From assembly GCF_000381885.1 (NCBI RefSeq), contig NZ_KB907208.1, forward strand, positions 124,001 to 188,000: 64,000 nucleotides of DNA, written 5' to 3'. The notes under the pieces were generated by a model. The model was not told where the DNA came from and ran no database searches. It saw nothing but the letters and a program-made list of their open reading frames with translations. Below, in pieces: positions 16,477 through 25,860 of the stretch. Numbering within the stretch: the first letter of the stretch is position 1; each line of letters starts with the position of its first letter. Source of the stretch: Actinomadura atramentaria DSM 43919 (GTDB lineage: Bacteria > Actinomycetota > Actinomycetes > Streptosporangiales > Streptosporangiaceae). The position numbers and the translations under genes were made by a program.

Positions 16477-16857
16477 GTGAGCCCCGTCCGCATCTGCTCC
16501 CGCACCGCCTGCAAGGCGCCCGCAGTGTTCACGCTCACGTACGTCTACCGCGACTCGACGGCCGTCCTCGGGCCGCTTGCCGCGTACGCCGAGCCGCACT
16601 GCTACGACCTCTGCGCGGAGCACTCCGAGCGGCTCACCGCGCCGATGGGATGGGAACTCGTCCGGCTGCCCGTCGAGGAGGAGGCCGAGCCGAGCGCGGA
16701 CGACCTGGAGGCCCTCGCCGACGCGGTCCGCGAGGCGGCCCGGCCGCTGCCGGGGACCGGCCAGGAACCCGTCGGGCAGGGCACCGAGGTGGGTCGGCGC
16801 GGGCACCTGCGCGTGCTGCGCTCCGAGCCCGCGCGCACCCAGCCCGGCCAGGAGTAG
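16477..16857 (+). CDS. DUF3499 family protein
   Basis: A 126-residue protein of a small actinobacterial family of unknown role. N-terminal CSRTAC (C7, C12) and later HCYDLC plus EHSERLTAP suggest a treble-clef-like zinc site. The C-terminus is variable. GTG 16477 lies eight bases after TACGGT (16463-16468), so leaderless transcription is likely. It precedes manB by 69 bp and keeps the gene order known from Streptomyces and Mycobacterium. Confidence 0.85.
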   Translation: MSPVRICSRTACKAPAVFTLTYVYRDSTAVLGPLAAYAEPHCYDLCAEHSERLTAPMGWELVRLPVEEEAEPSADDLEALADAVREAARPLPGTGQEPVGQGTEVGRRGHLRVLRSEPARTQPGQE

Positions 16858-16926
16858 CCCCCGCCCGTCCCGTGATCTTCCCCCGGTAGGCTCAGGGGTT
16901 CAGACGGTGACAGGACGGGAGCAGGA

Positions 16927-18276
16927 GTGGGCGACCTCGCCAAGATCTTCAAGGCGTACGACATCCGCGGCGTCGTGCCCGCGGAACTCGACGCCGGGAC
17001 CGCCGAGGCCGTCGGCGCGGCCTTCGTGCGGGTGACCGGCGCGTCGGCGGTCGTCACCGCGCACGACATGCGGCCGTCCTCCGTCCCGCTCGCCGAGGCG
17101 TTCGCGCGGGGCGCGACCGGGCAGGGCGCGGACGTCGTCGCCGCCGGGCTGGGCTCCACCGACCTGCTCTACTACGCCAGCGGCGCGCTCGACCTGCCCG
17201 GCGTGATGTTCACCGCGAGCCACAACCCGGCGCGCTACAACGGCATGAAGCTGTGCCGGGCCGGGGCGCGGCCGGTCGGCCGGGACACCGGGCTGACCGA
17301 GATCCGCGACCTCGTCGAGCGCGGCGTGCCCGCCTTCTCCGGCCCCGCCGGGACGGTGACGTCCCGCGACCTGCTCGCCGGGTACGCCGACCACCTGAAG
17401 TCGCTGGTGGACCTGTCGTCGATCCGGCCGCTCAAGGTCGCCGTGGACGCGGGCAACGGGATGGCCGGGCACACCGTTCCGACCGTCTTCGCCGGGCTGC
17501 CCGTCGAGCTGGTCCCGCTCTACTTCGAGCTGGACGGAACGTTCCCCAACCACGAGGCCAACCCGATCGAGCCGGAGAACATGCGGGACCTCCAGGCCGC
17601 CGTCCGCGCGAGCGGCGCGGACATCGGCCTGGCGTTCGACGGCGACGCCGACCGCTGCTTCGTCGTGGACGAGCGCGGCGAGATCGTCTCGCCCTCGGCC
17701 ATCACGGCGCTCGTCGCGACGCGGGAGCTGGCCAAGCACCCGGGCGCGTCCATCGTCCACAACCTGATCACCTCGCGGGCCGTCCCGGAGATCATCGCCG
17801 AGCACGGCGGCACGCCGGTCCGCACGCGGGTCGGGCACTCGTTCATCAAACAGACGATGGCCGAGACCGGAGCCGTCTTCGGCGGCGAGCACTCGGCGCA
17901 CTTCTACTTCCGCGACTTCTGGTTCGCCGACTCCGGGATGCTCGCCGCGCTCCACGTCCTGGCCGCCCTCGGCGAGCAGGACGGGCCGCTGTCGGAGCTG
18001 CTGGCCGAGTTCACCCGCTACACGGCGTCCGGTGAGATCAACAGCGAGGTCGCCGACCAGGCCGTCGCCGCCGAGCGGGTCCGGGCGGCGTTCGCCCCGC
18101 GGCCCGGCGTTACGATCGACGAACTGGACGGACTGACGGTCGGCGCGGACGAGTGGTGGTTCAACCTCCGGCCGTCCAACACCGAACCGCTGCTTCGCCT
18201 CAACGCGGAGGCCGCCGACGAGCGGACCATGACGGCGATCCGCGACGAGGTACTGGCCATCGTGAGGGAGAAGTGA
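16927..18276 (+). CDS. manB: Phosphomannomutase / phosphoglucomutase
   Basis: A 449-residue alpha-D-phosphohexomutase interconverting mannose-6-P and mannose-1-P for GDP-mannose. The four family loops are present: the phosphoserine loop FTASHNPARYNGMK, the metal loop AFDGDADRCF, the sugar loop GGEHSAHFYF, and the phosphate loop RPSNTEPLLRLN. Full length. GGGAG precedes the GTG, and TAGGCT at 16887-16892 fits a -10. It heads an operon with Trm112, the SIS isomerase and the cation transporter, and supplies the pyrophosphorylase at 4031. Confidence 0.95.
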   Translation: MGDLAKIFKAYDIRGVVPAELDAGTAEAVGAAFVRVTGASAVVTAHDMRPSSVPLAEAFARGATGQGADVVAAGLGSTDLLYYASGALDLPGVMFTASHNPARYNGMKLCRAGARPVGRDTGLTEIRDLVERGVPAFSGPAGTVTSRDLLAGYADHLKSLVDLSSIRPLKVAVDAGNGMAGHTVPTVFAGLPVELVPLYFELDGTFPNHEANPIEPENMRDLQAAVRASGADIGLAFDGDADRCFVVDERGEIVSPSAITALVATRELAKHPGASIVHNLITSRAVPEIIAEHGGTPVRTRVGHSFIKQTMAETGAVFGGEHSAHFYFRDFWFADSGMLAALHVLAALGEQDGPLSELLAEFTRYTASGEINSEVADQAVAAERVRAAFAPRPGVTIDELDGLTVGADEWWFNLRPSNTEPLLRLNAEAADERTMTAIRDEVLAIVREK

Positions 18277-18278
18277 CC

Positions 18279-18455
18279 GTGAAGCTCGACTCGTGGCTGC
18301 TGGAGGTCCTCGCCTGCCCCAACTGCGGAGGGCGGCTGGAGGCCGACGACGCCGCGGCGGAGCTGGTGTGCGCCGGCCCGTGCCACTACGCGTACCCGGT
18401 CCTGGACGACATCCCGGTCCTGCTCGTGGACGAGGCCCGGACCCCGGCCCCGTGA
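18279..18455 (+). CDS. Trm112-family small zinc protein
   Basis: A 58-residue Trm112-like protein. CPNCGG and C-x3-C near the middle form the zinc site, and YPVLDDIPVLL is the family C-terminal strand. In eukaryotes Trm112 activates methyltransferases; the bacterial role is less defined. The GTG at 18279 is chosen over 18273 because GAGGGAG is then 8 nt upstream. Its stop overlaps the next start as GTGA. Confidence 0.85.
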   Translation: MKLDSWLLEVLACPNCGGRLEADDAAAELVCAGPCHYAYPVLDDIPVLLVDEARTPAP

Positions 18456-19591
18456 GCGTCGCGGTTGACGCCGGGCGGCTCGACGACGTGGCCCGGATCG
18501 AGGCCGCCGACCCGTCGGACATGCTGCGCCAGGTCGCGTCGTCGGCGGCGCAGATCCGGGAGGCCCGCGCCGCGACGCTGGAGTCCGGCGCCGTGGACGT
18601 CCTCGCCCGCGACGGGCGGCCGCGCGCGATCGTCGTGACCGGCATGGGTGGCTCGGGCATCTCCGGCGACGTCCTCGCGGCCGTCTGCGGCCTCGGCTGC
18701 GCCGTTCCGATCATCACCGTGCGCGGCTACCGGCTGCCCGGCTGGGTCGGCGCGGCCGACCTGGTCATGGCCGTGTCCTGCTCGGGCGGCACCGAGGAGA
18801 CGGTCGCCGTGGCGGCCGAGGCCGCGCGGCGGGGCTGCCGGATGCTGTTCGTCGGCGGTGCGGACTCGCCGCTGTCGGCGCTGGCCGAGCAGAGCCGGTC
18901 GCCGTTCGTTCCGGTCCGCTCGGCCGGGCAGCCGCGCTCGACGCTGTGGGGGCTGACGGTCCCGCTGCTCGTCGCGGCGCGCGGGCTGGGGCTCGTCGAC
19001 GCCCCCGACGGCCTGCTGGAGGTGGCCGCCGGGCGGCTGGAGGACATCGCGCACCGCTGCCGCCCGAGCAGCGAGACGTTCGTGAACCCCGCCAAGCAGG
19101 TCGCGGCGGAACTCCTCGGCGACATTCCGATGATCTGGGGCGGCTCGGAGACGACGGCGACGGCCGCGTACCGCTTCTGCTGCCAGCTCAACGAGAACGC
19201 CAAGTACCCGGGAGTCTTCGGCTGCCTGCCGGAGTCCGACCACAACCAGGTCGTCGCGTTCGACGGGTACTTCGCGCAGGGCGGCGCGGCCGACCCGGAC
19301 GACTTCTTCCGCGACCGCGCCGACGACGCCGAGCACGGGCTGCACCTGGTCGTCCTGCGCGACAGCGAGGAGCACCCGCAGATCCGTAAGCGCCGCGAGG
19401 TGTCGGTGGAACTGGCGCGGGCGCGTGGCGTCGCGGTCACGGAACTGCGGGCCGAGGGCGAGCATCCGCTCGAAAGAATCGCGACACTCATCGCGCTCGC
19501 CGACTACGTCACGGTTTACTTGGCTATCGCACTGGGTGTCGACCCGACGCCCGTCGCGACCATCCAGGAACTGAAGACGAGGATCGCATAG
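18452..19591 (+). CDS. SIS-domain phosphosugar isomerase (phosphoglucose/phosphomannose isomerase type)
   Basis: A 379-residue protein with two SIS domains, the first near residues 55-190 (VVTGMGGSGISGDV, AVSCSGGTEETV). The C-terminal half resembles the bifunctional PGI/PMI family (PMIWGGSETTATAAYRF, NENAKYPGVF, ESDHNQVVAFDG). Its place between manB and Trm112 suggests fructose-6-P to mannose-6-P conversion. Whether it is active is not certain, since actinobacterial members are little studied. The GTG overlaps the Trm112 stop by 4 bp. It abuts the transporter gene directly. Confidence 0.8.
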   Translation: MSVAVDAGRLDDVARIEAADPSDMLRQVASSAAQIREARAATLESGAVDVLARDGRPRAIVVTGMGGSGISGDVLAAVCGLGCAVPIITVRGYRLPGWVGAADLVMAVSCSGGTEETVAVAAEAARRGCRMLFVGGADSPLSALAEQSRSPFVPVRSAGQPRSTLWGLTVPLLVAARGLGLVDAPDGLLEVAAGRLEDIAHRCRPSSETFVNPAKQVAAELLGDIPMIWGGSETTATAAYRFCCQLNENAKYPGVFGCLPESDHNQVVAFDGYFAQGGAADPDDFFRDRADDAEHGLHLVVLRDSEEHPQIRKRREVSVELARARGVAVTELRAEGEHPLERIATLIALADYVTVYLAIALGVDPTPVATIQELKTRIA

Positions 19592-20548
19592 ATGAGTGCT
19601 GAGGGCGGGACGAAGGCGATTATCGCGGCACTCGCCGCGAATCTGGGCATCGCCGTATCGAAACTCGTGGCGTTCGGGTTCACGGGTTCGTCCTCCATGT
19701 TGGCCGAGTCGATCCACTCGATCGCGGACTCGGGCAACCAGGGACTGCTCATCCTCGGCCGGAAGAGGTCGGAGCGGGACCGGACGCCCGAGCACCCGTT
19801 CGGGTTCGGCCGGGAGCGCTTCTTCTACGCGTTCGTCGTCGCCGTCGTCCTGTTCACGGTCGGTGCGGCGTTCTCGCTGTACGAGGGCGTCGAGAAGGTG
19901 ATGCACCCGCACGACGTCGAGTCGCCCGTGTGGGCGTTCGCCGTGCTGATCGTCGCGATCGGGCTGGAGGGCTTCTCGCTCCGGACGGCGATCAAGGAGT
20001 CGAACTCGCTGCGCGCCGGGAAGTCCTGGGTGGCGTTCATCCGCCGCGCCAAGGCGCCGGAGCTGCCGGTCGTCCTGCTGGAGGACGCGGCCGCGCTGCT
20101 GGGTCTGATCTTCGCGCTGTTCGGCGTCGCGATGGCCGTCGCGACCGGCGACGGCGTCTGGGACGGCGTCGGCACCATCGCCATCGGCCTGCTGCTCGGC
20201 TGCGTCGCCACGGTCCTCGCGATCGAGACCAAGAGCCTGCTGATCGGCGAGGGCGCCGACCCCGAGCAGGAGAAGCGGATCATCGCGGCGATGGAGTCGG
20301 CCGACGAGGTCGAGCACGTGATCCACATCCGGACCGAGTACATCGGCCCGGAGGAGCTGCTGATCGCCGCCAAGATCGCGGTCAACCACGACGACACGGC
20401 GGCCGACGTGGCGCGGGGCATCGACGCGGCGGAGGCGCGCATCCGCGCGGAGTTGCCCGAGGCCCGGCTGATCTACCTGGAGCCCGCGCTGCTGGATCGC
20501 ACGAAGGGCGCTCCCGTCGCGGAGACGACCGAGGACACGGCCTCCTGA
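19592..20548 (+). CDS. Cation diffusion facilitator family transporter
   Basis: A 318-residue CDF transporter that probably exports a divalent metal (Zn, Co or Mn) against protons. Six membrane segments are visible, with SSSMLAESIHSIADSGNQ (the metal-binding TM2 pattern) and LEDAAALLGL (TM5 site), then a cytosolic domain from about 205. The ATG is the base after the preceding TAG, so it is the last gene of the manB operon. Two hairpins follow within 290 bp. Confidence 0.88.
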   Translation: MSAEGGTKAIIAALAANLGIAVSKLVAFGFTGSSSMLAESIHSIADSGNQGLLILGRKRSERDRTPEHPFGFGRERFFYAFVVAVVLFTVGAAFSLYEGVEKVMHPHDVESPVWAFAVLIVAIGLEGFSLRTAIKESNSLRAGKSWVAFIRRAKAPELPVVLLEDAAALLGLIFALFGVAMAVATGDGVWDGVGTIAIGLLLGCVATVLAIETKSLLIGEGADPEQEKRIIAAMESADEVEHVIHIRTEYIGPEELLIAAKIAVNHDDTAADVARGIDAAEARIRAELPEARLIYLEPALLDRTKGAPVAETTEDTAS

Positions 20549-20601
20549 GAAGGCGCCGATCCGGGCGTGACTCGGTTTCCGTACGCGCTGCGAGACCCCT
20601 C

Positions 20602-20622
20602 GCCGACCGTTCCTCGGTCGGC
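20602..20622 (+). terminator. Hairpin downstream of the cation transporter
   Basis: A perfect 8-bp stem GCCGACCG / CGGTCGGC with a TTCCT loop, 54 bp after the transporter stop. It probably ends the manB operon transcript. Confidence 0.55.
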
Positions 20623-20796
20623 CCCAGCCCAGGCGTCGGCGTGTGGGCGGCCGGCGAGGGCGTCTCGTGCGGTGACCGTCCGAACCCCTGAACCGGGCGG
20701 TCTTCCCGGCCGCTGCGCGAGGGTCAGGTCCGCGCGGCCGCCGGGGCCCCGGGGACCGGAGCGGGCGCACCCGGTTCGGTCCTCGGCGTGACCCGT

Positions 20797-20834
20797 GGCG
20801 GCGCTCCGGAAACCCCCGCCGGAGCACCGCCGCC
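20797..20834 (+). terminator. Second, bulged hairpin before the two-component genes
   Basis: Thirteen paired bases (GGCGGCG + CTCCGG with CCGGAG + CGCCGCC) interrupted by a 3-nt bulge, loop of 9 nt. It is a plausible backup terminator. Confidence 0.45.
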
Positions 20835-20968
20835 GTGTCACAAGAAAGACATTACGGTCGGGGTGCGGCTCGGGGCGTCAGCCCTGAGGAGGGAACCGGG
20901 GTCGTCCTGCAGAGGGATGCCGTCGCCGAGCGTAAGCCTGCGCGGTGAGGTGAACATGGCGCGAAACC

Positions 20969-20989
20969 GGTCACCATGAAGGGGTGACC
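20969..20989. promoter_or_regulatory. Inverted repeat over the kinase start codon
   Basis: GGTCACC (20969-20975) and GGTGACC (20983-20989) are perfect 7-bp arms around a 7-nt spacer. They overlap the GTG start at 20984 and the AAGG in front of it. It could be an operator or an RNA hairpin that hides the ribosome-binding site. Confidence 0.45.
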
Positions 20990-22549
20990 AGTGACGACCG
21001 ACCCGCCGCCCCGCCCGCCGATCCGCCGACCGCGTTCGGCCCGGCACTCGCCCATCACGCGTGGAGGTTCTCCGGGCGGATCGTCGCGGGCGTCGGCCAG
21101 CTCCTGCTGTGGGTCCTCACCGGCGTGGGGACGCTGCTGCGGCCCGTGCGGCGGCGGCTCGCGACGCGGCTGACCGGGGCGCGGCCGGGCTCGCCGGCGG
21201 ACACGGGGACGCAGCGGGCGCTGTTCCCCCGCTGGATCCACTTCTGGTCGGAGGTCGCGGAGTCCTGGTACTTCGCACCGCTCACCGGCCTCGCGCTGAC
21301 CGTCGCGGCGCTGGCCGAACTCGTGCCCCGGACGCAGTCCCCGATCAGCGTGGCGGGCGCGTTCGCCGTCGCGGCGACGCTGCCGCTGGTCTGGCGGCGC
21401 GAGTACCTGCGCCCGGTCGCGGCGGTCGTCCTGGGCGCGTCCGCCGCGAGCCTGCTGACCGGGCAGCCCGTGCTCGTGACGACCGCGTTCGCGGCGCTCT
21501 ACACGCTCTACGCGCTCGGCCGGGAGCTGCCGCGCCAGTCGACGGGCGTCCTCGCGGTCGGGTCGGTCGTGACCGTCGGGGTGGTCTACCTCGCGACGGC
21601 GACGCTCGACGACGTCCCGTGGCCGGCGACGATCATCGCGGTGCTCGCCGCCATCGGTCTCGGCGACGCCCGCACGGCCGTGGAGAGCGCGGGGCGCACC
21701 GAGGCGGCGGCGGCCGAGCGGACCCACGAGACGCTGACGCGGCTGAGCGTCGCGCAGCACGAGCAGGCCGTCATGCGGGAGCGGGCGCGGATCGCGCGGG
21801 AACTGCACGACGTCGTCGCGCACTCGGTCTCGATGATCGCGGTGCAGGCCGAGACCGCGCCCTACACGATGGAGAACCTGTCCCCGGAGGCCCGCGCCGG
21901 TTACACCGAGATCGCCAAGACCGCGCGCGAGGCGCTGGTGGAGATGCGGCGGCTGCTCAGCGTGCTGCGCGCCGACGCGCGCCCGGAGCAGCCGGACTCG
22001 GCGCCGCAGCCCCGGCTGGACCGGCTGCCGGAGCTGATCGACCAGCACCGGGGCGCGGGCGGCCGCGTCGACCTGCGCGTCGAGGGAGATCCGCGCACAC
22101 TGTCCACGACCGTGGAGCTGTCGGCGTACCGGATCGTGCAGGAGGCGCTGACGAACGCGCGGCGGCACGCGCCCGGCGCGCAGGTGCGGGTGGACCTGGT
22201 CTACCTGCCGGACCGGCTCGCCGTCCGCGTCCGCGACGACGGACCGGCCGGGCGGGCTCCGGTCGAGGGGGCGACGGCCGTCCTGCCCGGTCGCGGCGAC
22301 CCGACGGTGACGCTGCCGGACCCGGCGGGCCGGACCCGCGTCATGCCGCCGGAACCGCCGCCGCAGGCGCCCGCGTCCGGCGGACACGGTCTGGTGGGGA
22401 TGCGGGAACGTGCGACCATGCTGGGCGGACGGTTCTCCGCCGGGCCGGCCGTCGAGGGCGGCTTCCAGGTGGACGCCGAACTCCCGCTGACCAGTAAGGA
22501 GAACGCCGCCCGTGATCCGCGTTCCGAGGCGCCGCCGGGGCGGCGCTGA
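20984..22549 (+). CDS. NarL-type sensor histidine kinase (HisKA_3)
   Basis: A 521-residue kinase. About five or six membrane helices fill residues 30-230. The dimerisation/phosphoacceptor region reads RARIARELHDVVAHS with H275 as the phosphorylated His. The HATPase region carries EALTNARRHAPGA (N box), VRDDGPAG and GHGLVGMRERATMLGG. An unusual proline-rich insertion (about 425-465) separates the N and G boxes. The adjacent response regulator is its partner. The GTG at 20984 lies within an inverted repeat; a GTG/ATG further in could be the true start. The signal is unknown. Confidence 0.88.
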   Translation: MTSDDRPAAPPADPPTAFGPALAHHAWRFSGRIVAGVGQLLLWVLTGVGTLLRPVRRRLATRLTGARPGSPADTGTQRALFPRWIHFWSEVAESWYFAPLTGLALTVAALAELVPRTQSPISVAGAFAVAATLPLVWRREYLRPVAAVVLGASAASLLTGQPVLVTTAFAALYTLYALGRELPRQSTGVLAVGSVVTVGVVYLATATLDDVPWPATIIAVLAAIGLGDARTAVESAGRTEAAAAERTHETLTRLSVAQHEQAVMRERARIARELHDVVAHSVSMIAVQAETAPYTMENLSPEARAGYTEIAKTAREALVEMRRLLSVLRADARPEQPDSAPQPRLDRLPELIDQHRGAGGRVDLRVEGDPRTLSTTVELSAYRIVQEALTNARRHAPGAQVRVDLVYLPDRLAVRVRDDGPAGRAPVEGATAVLPGRGDPTVTLPDPAGRTRVMPPEPPPQAPASGGHGLVGMRERATMLGGRFSAGPAVEGGFQVDAELPLTSKENAARDPRSEAPPGRR

Positions 22550-22576
22550 CCGCCCCCCGAGGACGGAGCCGATCCG

Positions 22577-23260
22577 GTGATCAAGGTCCTGATCGTCGAC
22601 GACCAGACCATCGTCCGCGCCGGATTCGCGGCGCTGCTCAACGCGCAGGAGGACATCACCGTCGCGGGCGAGGGCGGCGACGGCCGCGAGGCCGTGCGGC
22701 TCGCGGAAATCCACCGGCCCGACGTCATCGTGATGGACATCAGGATGCCCGTCATGGACGGCATCGAGGCGACGCGGCGCATCCTCGCGCAGCCGTGGGC
22801 CGAGGGCGTGCGGATTCTCGTCCTCACGACCTTCGACGTGGACGAGTACGTCTACGAGGCGCTCGCCGTCGGCGCCAGCGGCTTCTTGCTGAAGGACGCC
22901 ACCGCCGAGGAACTGGTGACGGCGGTGCGGGTGGTGGCGCGCGGCGACGCGCTGCTCGCGCCGCAGGTGACGGGGCGGCTGATCCGGGAGTTCACACGGC
23001 AGCGCCGGACCCGTCCGCAGGCCCCGCCCGCGCTGGAGACGCTGACCGCCCGCGAGACCGAGGTGCTCGTGCTGATCGCGGGCGGGCTGTCCAACGCGGA
23101 GATCGCGCAGCGTCTCGTCGTGAGCGAGCACACGGTGAAGACGCACGTCGCGCGCGTCTTCACCAAGCTCGGCCTGCGGGACCGGGCGCAGGCGGTGATG
23201 CTGGCGTACGAGTCGGGCGTCGTCGTGCCCGGTGGCGGTCCGGGGGGCGACCCGGCCTGA
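22577..23260 (+). CDS. NarL/FixJ-family response regulator
   Basis: A 227-residue regulator. The receiver domain has the acidic pair D8-D9, phosphoacceptor D54 in VIVMDIRMP and the conserved Lys in LLKDATAEEL. The LuxR HTH (about 150-210) reads LTARETEVLVLIAGGLSNAE and VSEHTVKTHVARV. It starts 27 bp after the kinase stop and completes the two-component pair. GGAG precedes the GTG. It ends 3 bp from the convergent gene at 23264. Confidence 0.93.
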   Translation: MIKVLIVDDQTIVRAGFAALLNAQEDITVAGEGGDGREAVRLAEIHRPDVIVMDIRMPVMDGIEATRRILAQPWAEGVRILVLTTFDVDEYVYEALAVGASGFLLKDATAEELVTAVRVVARGDALLAPQVTGRLIREFTRQRRTRPQAPPALETLTARETEVLVLIAGGLSNAEIAQRLVVSEHTVKTHVARVFTKLGLRDRAQAVMLAYESGVVVPGGGPGGDPA

Positions 23261-23263
23261 CCG

Positions 23264-23797
23264 TCAGCGGTACGGCTGGCTCGGCGGCGGGTAGTTCGGC
23301 GGGGGCGTCGGGTAGCCGCGCGGCTGCCCGGCGGGCGGGCCGCCGTACTGCGGCGGGGCGTGGTTCGGTGGCGGGTAGTGCGGTGCGGCCGGGTTCGGCG
23401 GCCCGTAGTTGGGCGGGCCGTAGTTCTGGGGCGCGGGATTCGGAACCGGGCCGGGCTGCGGGTACGGCTGTGGCGTCGCGTGCGGCGCGTACCCGGCGGG
23501 GGCGGGGGACTTGAGGCGGCGGCGGACGCCCGCCGCCTCGCCGAGGAACACCAGCCCGCCGAGGAACACCAGCGGCCCGAAGATCATCATCATGACGGCC
23601 TCGTGGCCGTTCTGCGACTTCTGGTCCTCGTAGCCGCGGGTCGTGGAGGAGCCGTGGCTGAACGTCCTGCAGGTGTCGCCCGGCGACATGACCTGGTCGC
23701 CGCACTTCACCTCGCTGCTGCCGCGCGTCGCGATGCCGCCGACGAACAGCCCGATGCCGAGCACGACGCCGAGGACTCCGTAGAGCCAGCGTTTCAT
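23264..23797 (-). CDS. Two-helix membrane protein with proline-rich tail
   Basis: A 177-residue protein. TM1 is at about 5-25 and TM2 at about 68-88. The short loop between them has two cysteines ([12 protein letters not shown]), which could be paired outside the cell. The C-terminal 85 residues are Pro/Tyr/Asn-rich repeats ([12 protein letters not shown]), probably cytosolic or wall-facing and disordered. AAGG precedes the ATG. Similar short proteins are common in actinomycetes, with no known role. Confidence 0.65.
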   Translation of the reverse strand: MKRWLYGVLGVVLGIGLFVGGIATRGSSEVKCGDQVMSPGDTCRTFSHGSSTTRGYEDQKSQNGHEAVMMMIFGPLVFLGGLVFLGEAAGVRRRLKSPAPAGYAPHATPQPYPQPGPVPNPAPQNYGPPNYGPPNPAAPHYPPPNHAPPQYGGPPAGQPRGYPTPPPNYPPPSQPYR

Positions 23798-23886
23798 GCG
23801 GTCTGCCTTCTGATGGTGGGGGGAATCGCAGGGATGCTAACGATCTCTTCGGACGTCGGCGGCGCGGTCGAAGTTCGGGGCTCGCC

Positions 23887-24228
23887 TCATCGGCGGCGGT
23901 CGAGCAGGCGGAGCGCCTTCTCCTTCTCGAAGTCCAGGTAGCGGGCGGGCGGGGCGGGAATCCGGCCGATGCGCTCGCCGAGCTCGCGCAGCCGCGCCTG
24001 CACCTCCGGTTCGGCGAGCACGCGGAGCCCGAACGCCAGTTCGGCTGGGCCGACGTCGTAGCGGCGCTCCAGCGTGAGCGCGAGCGCGACGGCGCGCAGT
24101 TCGGCGTCGCCGAAGCGGCGGTGGCCTGGACCGGCGTCGCGGGTGGCGGGAAGCAGGCCGAGCGCTTCGCGGTACCGGAGCATCCGGGGGGACGTGCCGA
24201 GCCGTCGCGCCGCCTCTGTGATACGCAT
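23887..24228 (-). CDS. MerR-family regulator, short form
   Basis: A 113-residue MerR-like protein. The HTH begins [21 protein letters not shown] and continues [19 protein letters not shown]; the C-terminal helix (about 75-113) would form the dimer coil. No effector domain or metal cysteines are visible. It diverges from ahcY over 129 bp, so it may regulate it. The ATG is only about six bases from a weak CAGAAT box, so it may also be leaderless. Confidence 0.8.
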   Translation of the reverse strand: MRITEAARRLGTSPRMLRYREALGLLPATRDAGPGHRRFGDAELRAVALALTLERRYDVGPAELAFGLRVLAEPEVQARLRELGERIGRIPAPPARYLDFEKEKALRLLDRRR

Positions 24229-24357
24229 GGGCCGATTCTGACAAATCTGTGTGAGGAAGTCGCCCCCGGCCGTGCTCTCCGGGGAAGGACCGGCCTAGAC
24301 TCCCTCCGGAACCCGGCCCAAGACCATCGACGCGGAACCTCAAGGAGCACAGACAGC

Positions 24358-25788
24358 ATGGACTTCAAGGTCGCCGACCTCTCGCTCGCCGACTTCGGGC
24401 GCCGGGAGATCCGGCTCGCCGAGCACGAGATGCCCGGCCTGATGGCGGTCCGCCGCGAGTTCGCCGCGTCGCAGCCGCTGCGCGGCGCGCGGATCATGGG
24501 CTCGCTGCACATGACGATCCAGACGGCCGTGCTCATCGAGACGCTGGTGGAGCTCGGCGCCGACGTCCGCTGGGTGAGCTGCAACATCTTCTCCACGCAG
24601 GACCACGCCGCCGCCGCGGTCGTCGTCGGGCCCAAGGGCACCGTCGAGCAGCCGCAGGGCGTACCGGTGTTCGCCTGGAAGGGCGAGACGCTGGAGGAGT
24701 ACTGGTGGTGTACCGACCAGGCGCTGCGCTGGCCGGACGGCGGGACGCCGAACATGATCCTCGACGACGGCGGCGACGCCACGCTGCTCGTCCACAAGGG
24801 CGCCGAGTACGAGAAGGCGGGGGCCGTCCCGACCGCCACCGCCGACGACCCCGAGGAATGGGGCGTCATCCTCGACACGCTGCGGCGGACGATCGAGGAG
24901 AAGCCGGGCCGCTGGACCGAGACGGCGACGAACGTCAAGGGCGTCACCGAGGAGACCACGACCGGCGTCCACCGCCTCTACGAGATGCACAAGGCGGGGA
25001 CGCTGGCCTTCCCGGCGATCAACGTCAACGACTCGGTCACCAAGTCGAAGTTCGACAACAAGTACGGCTGCCGCCACTCGGTGATCGACGGCCTGAACCG
25101 CGCCACGGACGTGCTGATCGGCGGCAAGGTCGCGGTCGTCTGCGGCTACGGCGACGTCGGCAAGGGCTGCGCGGACGCGCTGAAGGGCCAGGGCGCGCGC
25201 GTCATCGTCACCGAGATCGACCCGATCTGCGCGCTGCAGGCCGCGATGGACGGCTTCCAGGTCTCGGTGCTGGAGGACGTCGTCGGGATCGCCGACATCT
25301 TCGTCACGACGACCGGCAACTTCAACATCATCCGCGCCGACCACATGGAGCGGATGAAGCACCAGGCGATCGTGTCCAACATCGGGCACTTCGACAACGA
25401 GATCGACATGGCCGGGCTGGCGAAGATCCCGGGCGTCGAAAAGGTCGAGATCAAGCCGCAGGTCCACGAGTGGCGCTTCCCGGACGGGCACACGATCCTC
25501 GTCCTGGCCGAGGGGCGGCTGATGAACCTCGGCTGCGCGACGGGCCACCCGTCGTTCGTGATGTCGAACTCGTTCACCAACCAGGTCATCGCGCAGATCG
25601 AGCTGTTCACCAAGACCGAGGAGTACCCGGTCGGCGTGTACGTGCTGCCGAAGCACCTGGACGAGAAGGTCGCGCGGCTCCACCTGGACGCGCTCGGCGT
25701 CAAGCTGACCACCCTCACCAAGGAGCAGGCGGACTACATCGGCGTCCACGTCGAGGGCCCGTACAAGCCGGACCACTACCGCTACTGA
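24358..25788 (+). CDS. ahcY: Adenosylhomocysteinase, canonical long type
   Basis: A 476-residue NAD-dependent S-adenosylhomocysteine hydrolase that recycles the product of SAM-dependent methylation. Substrate-site motifs are [27 protein letters not shown] and [15 protein letters not shown]. The dinucleotide loop is GYGDVGKG with a downstream TEIDP. The C-terminus ends PYKPDHYRY, carrying the Lys and Tyr that reach NAD in the neighbouring subunit. AAGGAG precedes the ATG. A TAGACT box lies about 58 bp upstream. I see no SAH riboswitch in the leader. A strong hairpin separates it from the second copy. Confidence 0.97.
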   Translation: MDFKVADLSLADFGRREIRLAEHEMPGLMAVRREFAASQPLRGARIMGSLHMTIQTAVLIETLVELGADVRWVSCNIFSTQDHAAAAVVVGPKGTVEQPQGVPVFAWKGETLEEYWWCTDQALRWPDGGTPNMILDDGGDATLLVHKGAEYEKAGAVPTATADDPEEWGVILDTLRRTIEEKPGRWTETATNVKGVTEETTTGVHRLYEMHKAGTLAFPAINVNDSVTKSKFDNKYGCRHSVIDGLNRATDVLIGGKVAVVCGYGDVGKGCADALKGQGARVIVTEIDPICALQAAMDGFQVSVLEDVVGIADIFVTTTGNFNIIRADHMERMKHQAIVSNIGHFDNEIDMAGLAKIPGVEKVEIKPQVHEWRFPDGHTILVLAEGRLMNLGCATGHPSFVMSNSFTNQVIAQIELFTKTEEYPVGVYVLPKHLDEKVARLHLDALGVKLTTLTKEQADYIGVHVEGPYKPDHYRY

Positions 25789-25808
25789 TCCGTCGGGGAA
25801 GTCCGAGC

Positions 25809-25841
25809 GACGCCGCCGCGCCCTTCCGGCGCGGCGGCGTC
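25809..25841 (+). terminator. Terminator between the two SAHH-type genes
   Basis: A perfect 14-bp stem (25809-25822 with 25828-25841) and CTTCC loop, followed by CTCATC. It sits 20 bp after the ahcY stop and 19 bp before the next start, so the second gene must be read through or have its own signal. Confidence 0.75.
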
Positions 25842-25860
25842 CTCATCACGAGGGGACGCT

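Larger units (their letters stand above)
20549..20983. other. Intergenic region holding hairpins and the kinase leader
   Basis: 435 bp with no reading frame I believe. It holds two hairpins (20602-20622 and 20797-20834) and, near its end, AT-richer sequence leading to the histidine kinase. A 7-codon frame at 20956-20979 ends four bases before the kinase start; it may be chance. Confidence 0.5.

Noticed and set aside
24229..24357. SAH riboswitch upstream of ahcY
   Set aside because: The 129-nt leader shows no sequence or stem pattern of the known SAH riboswitch and most of it may be promoter; a covariance search would be needed to revisit.
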